Source: Cyclobacteriaceae bacterium (GTDB taxonomy: Bacteria > Bacteroidota > Bacteroidia > Cytophagales > Cyclobacteriaceae). From it: DNA of 8,467 nucleotides. Below the pieces are notes generated by a model. That model was not told the DNA's origin. It made no database searches and saw only the letters and a program-made list of their open reading frames with translations. Shown in pieces: positions 6,366-8,467 of the stretch. How positions within the stretch are numbered: the first letter of the stretch is position 1; each line of letters begins with the position of its first letter. A program made the position numbers and the translations under genes. The DNA lies in the NCBI GenBank assembly GCA_029861825.1, contig JAOTYN010000163.1, forward strand, positions 1 through 8,467, read 5' to 3'.

Positions 6366-6735
6366 TGGGGTTTGCAATAGTCTGACGTACCTTAGCAAAA
6401 AAATCCAATTCGGATTCCTTCACCACCCCGTCGGCTCGAATCACCCCACTCAACCAAGCCAGTAAACTTTTTTGTGTACCATCGCCCAGGAATTTAGGAA
6501 AGTTGTTCTGGATCACATTTTCAATCTCAACAGCGCTAAGACTTTCATATTGGTCCTTCAAGACCAAAAACTCCTCATAAACATCCTGGTTAGGTAATAA
6601 CTCCTTTAGTTTGTTGAGTATAAACCGTATTTCTTTGGAATGCATTTGATAGTCTGCATAGGCAGCATGCACAAAAAGAAAAAGATAAAATCTGGGTGCG
6701 TCAGTAAAATTTAGTCCATCGCTCATGAGAAGCAT
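6355..6735 (-). CDS. Small TerB-like (tellurite-resistance B family fold) protein
   Basis: This 126-residue all-helical cytoplasmic protein resembles the TerB-like family. The hallmark is an internal duplication: AD at residues 27-28 followed by E35, and ADG at 101-103 followed by E109, each Asp-Glu pair separated by seven residues (HAAYADYQMHSKEI and GVIRADGVVKESEL). In TerB structures these acidic residues bind divalent metal. Members are found in tellurite and stress-response clusters and as lone genes of unknown role, so tellurite resistance should not be assumed. Two starts are possible: ATG at 6735, or ATG at 6726 giving MSDGLNF; the second looks more natural because the first adds only MLL and lies ten bases from the terminator hairpin. 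It sits downstream of groEL on the same strand but beyond the groEL terminator, so it may depend on read-through or on an unseen promoter. Its stop lies inside siaC. Confidence 0.75.
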   Translation of the reverse strand: MLLMSDGLNFTDAPRFYLFLFVHAAYADYQMHSKEIRFILNKLKELLPNQDVYEEFLVLKDQYESLSAVEIENVIQNNFPKFLGDGTQKSLLAWLSGVIRADGVVKESELDFFAKVRQTIANPINH

Positions 6736-6744
6736 ACAATAAAC

Positions 6745-6776
6745 AAAAAAAAGACCTCAAAATTGAGGTCTTTTTT
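6745..6776 (-). terminator. Intrinsic terminator for groEL, symmetrical enough to work on both strands
   Basis: The arms GACCTC (6753-6758) and GAGGTC (6765-6770) form a stem around AAAATT, extendable inward by two A-T pairs. Eight A residues (6745-6752) stand before it and six T residues (6771-6776) after it. Read on the minus strand this is a hairpin followed by eight U, placed 20 bases after the groEL stop; on the plus strand six U follow. It is the clearest intrinsic terminator in the window. Confidence 0.88.
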
Positions 6777-6795
6777 AATTAAATAGGTTCTGATT

Positions 6796-8430
6796 CTACA
6801 TCATGCCACCCATTCCGCCACCACCCATAGGAGGCATAGCAGGAGCCTTCTCGTCTTCAGGCTCGTCTGCTATAACACATTCAGTGGTTAGTAATAATGC
6901 GGCAATTGAAGCAGCATTCTCCAAGGCCAGTCGCGTCACTTTAGTAGGATCGATTACTCCAGCTTGGAACATGTTTTCAAATTTATTATCGCGGGCATTG
7001 AAACCGAAGTCATCTTTACCCTCCTTAACACGTTGTACCACTACAGAAGCTTCTCCGCCAGCGTTTTCCACGATTGTACGCAGGGGACCTTCCATGGCAG
7101 TTTCTACGATATTGATACCGGTTTGTTCGTCGGCATTGACTGCTTCTATACCCTTAAGGGACTCCTGAGCACGGATCAAGGCGACACCACCTCCGGCTAC
7201 TACACCTTCCTGTACAGCAGCGCGAGTAGCGTGCAACGCATCATCAACCCGGTCCTTTTTCTCTTTCATTTCAACTTCAGTAGCTGCTCCGATATACAGT
7301 ATGGCTACCCCACCAGAAAGCTTGGCCAGTCGCTCTTGCAGCTTTTCACGATCGTAATCGGAAGTGGTACTTTCGATTTGGGCTTTGATCTGATTAATGC
7401 GAGCCTCGATATCACTTTTCTTACCGGCTCCGTTTACCAAAGTAGTATTATCCTTATCGATATTTACTTTTTCAGTAGTACCCAGATATTCCAATGTAGC
7501 GCTTTCCAATTTATAACCGCGCTCCTCGCTGATCACAATACCACCGGTAAGGATGGCAATATCTTCCAGCATGGCTTTGCGGCGGTCTCCAAAACCAGGA
7601 GCCTTTACGGCTGCTATTTTTAGAGATCCTCTGATCTTATTTACTACTAAGGTGGCTAAGGCTTCGCCGTCCACGTCTTCAGCTACGATCAATAAAGGTT
7701 TTCCGGTTTGAGCAACAGCTTCCAATACTGGCAGCAATTCCTTCATACTGGAGATCTTCTTATCGTAGATCAAAATGTAGGGACTTTCCAGCTCAGCTTC
7801 CATTTTGTCAGTATTAGTGACAAAGTAAGGGCTCAAATAACCGCGGTCGAACTGCATACCTTCTACAGTTTTTACTTCTGTTTCGGTTCCTTTGGCTTCT
7901 TCAACAGTGATAACACCGTCTTTTCCTACTTTCTCCATAGCATCGGCAATCATATTTCCGATCTCATTGTCGTTGTTGGCAGAAATGGTTCCAACTTGGG
8001 CGATCTCGTCAGACTTACTGATAGCTTTGGATTGTGCCGCCAGGTTGGCAACAATTACCTGTACCGCTTTTTCGATACCCCGTTTCAAGTCCATGGGGTT
8101 AGCGCCAGCAGCTACGTTTTTAATACCCGTAGTGAAAATGGATTGCGCCAATACAGTAGCGGTAGTAGTACCATCTCCTGCGTCGTCGGCGGTTTTAGAG
8201 GCCACTTCCTTAACAAGTTGTGCTCCCATGTTTTCGATGGGATCCTTCAATTCGATTTCCTTGGCTACGGTCACGCCATCTTTGGTAAAATTAGGAGCGC
8301 CGAATTTTTTGTCAAGGATAACATTGCGGCCCTTAGGTCCCAATGTGACCTTTACCGCTTCAGCCAGTTTGTCAACTCCTCTTTTGATGGCGTTGCGCGC
8401 ATCTGAGTTGAAAATTATATCTTTTGCCAT
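6796..8430 (-). CDS. groEL: Chaperonin GroEL (60 kDa, Hsp60)
   Basis: This complete 544-residue protein is the ATP-driven 14-subunit folding chamber that works with the GroES lid in the cytoplasm. ATP-site residues are present: GPKG (31-34), D51 in KDGVTVAKE, DGTTTAT from 86, and D397 in RVDDALHATRAAV, the catalytic aspartate (D398 in E. coli numbering). VVAGGGVAL (410-418) is the family signature region near the C-terminal equatorial domain, and the protein ends in the usual flexible Gly-Gly-Met tail (PMGGGGMGGMM). Length is standard. The ATG at 8428-8430 opens the canonical MAKDI-type N terminus. The 37 bases upstream are AT-rich without a Shine-Dalgarno site, as is common in Bacteroidota; groES is expected just beyond the window. 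No CIRCE operator is visible in the little leader shown. A strong hairpin terminator follows the gene. Confidence 0.99.
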   Translation of the reverse strand: MAKDIIFNSDARNAIKRGVDKLAEAVKVTLGPKGRNVILDKKFGAPNFTKDGVTVAKEIELKDPIENMGAQLVKEVASKTADDAGDGTTTATVLAQSIFTTGIKNVAAGANPMDLKRGIEKAVQVIVANLAAQSKAISKSDEIAQVGTISANNDNEIGNMIADAMEKVGKDGVITVEEAKGTETEVKTVEGMQFDRGYLSPYFVTNTDKMEAELESPYILIYDKKISSMKELLPVLEAVAQTGKPLLIVAEDVDGEALATLVVNKIRGSLKIAAVKAPGFGDRRKAMLEDIAILTGGIVISEERGYKLESATLEYLGTTEKVNIDKDNTTLVNGAGKKSDIEARINQIKAQIESTTSDYDREKLQERLAKLSGGVAILYIGAATEVEMKEKKDRVDDALHATRAAVQEGVVAGGGVALIRAQESLKGIEAVNADEQTGINIVETAMEGPLRTIVENAGGEASVVVQRVKEGKDDFGFNARDNKFENMFQAGVIDPTKVTRLALENAASIAALLLTTECVIADEPEDEKAPAMPPMGGGGMGGMM

Positions 8431-8467
8431 TCTATTTTAGATTTTTATTTGGTTCGATTAAAAATAA

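Noticed and set aside
6964..8406. Long plus-strand open frames (219, 232 and 182 residues) opposite groEL
   Set aside because: They are antisense to a full-length canonical groEL and have Phe- and Ser-rich content with no domain. Strong codon bias in groEL explains their length.
1..8467. CRISPR arrays, tRNA genes, insertion-sequence ends or long direct repeats
   Set aside because: Reading both strands showed no regularly spaced repeats, no tRNA-like cloverleaf and no paired terminal inverted repeats with target duplications.

Overview
The window looks like chromosomal DNA of a Bacteroidota bacterium, probably Flavobacteriia- or Cytophagia-like. This rests on protein resemblance (a BFN+UVR protein, a nucleoside transporter with a signal peptide, a SiaB/SiaC pair, an ATP-type PEP carboxykinase relic), AT-rich leaders without clear Shine-Dalgarno sites, and a moderate GC content of about 44% in the gene stretch I counted by hand. 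No taxonomic marker beyond groEL is present, so the assignment is an inference.

Layout. Positions 1-1333 (+) carry the 3' two thirds of etfA (electron transfer flavoprotein alpha), then a bifunctional-nuclease-family protein with a C-terminal UVR motif, probably in one operon. Directly abutting, 1334-2764 (-) encodes a CNT/NupC-type nucleoside:cation symporter. Positions 2765-3712 hold no intact gene. They contain a decayed 3' fragment of pckA (-, about 2851-3270) with two frameshifts, then a GC-rich, hairpin-rich block (about 3300-3640) that I cannot name. Positions 3713-5281 (+) encode a POT/PTR2 peptide:proton symporter. Positions 5449-6365 (+) hold a tightly coupled siaB-siaC pair (GHKL-type kinase and its phosphoacceptor regulator). 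Position 6355 onward is on the minus strand: a small TerB-like protein whose 3' end overlaps siaC by 11 bp, a strong hairpin terminator, and full-length groEL (6796-8430), whose upstream partner groES would lie beyond the right edge.

Functionally this is mostly core metabolism and housekeeping (fatty-acid or amino-acid oxidation electron transfer, nucleoside and peptide uptake, protein folding) plus one signalling pair. The parts that ordinary annotation does not explain are the pckA relic with its GC-rich neighbour, and the siaBC module, which lacks siaA and siaD in view. I found no CRISPR array, tRNA, rRNA, complete insertion sequence or integrase. I did not find a convincing new multi-gene system.
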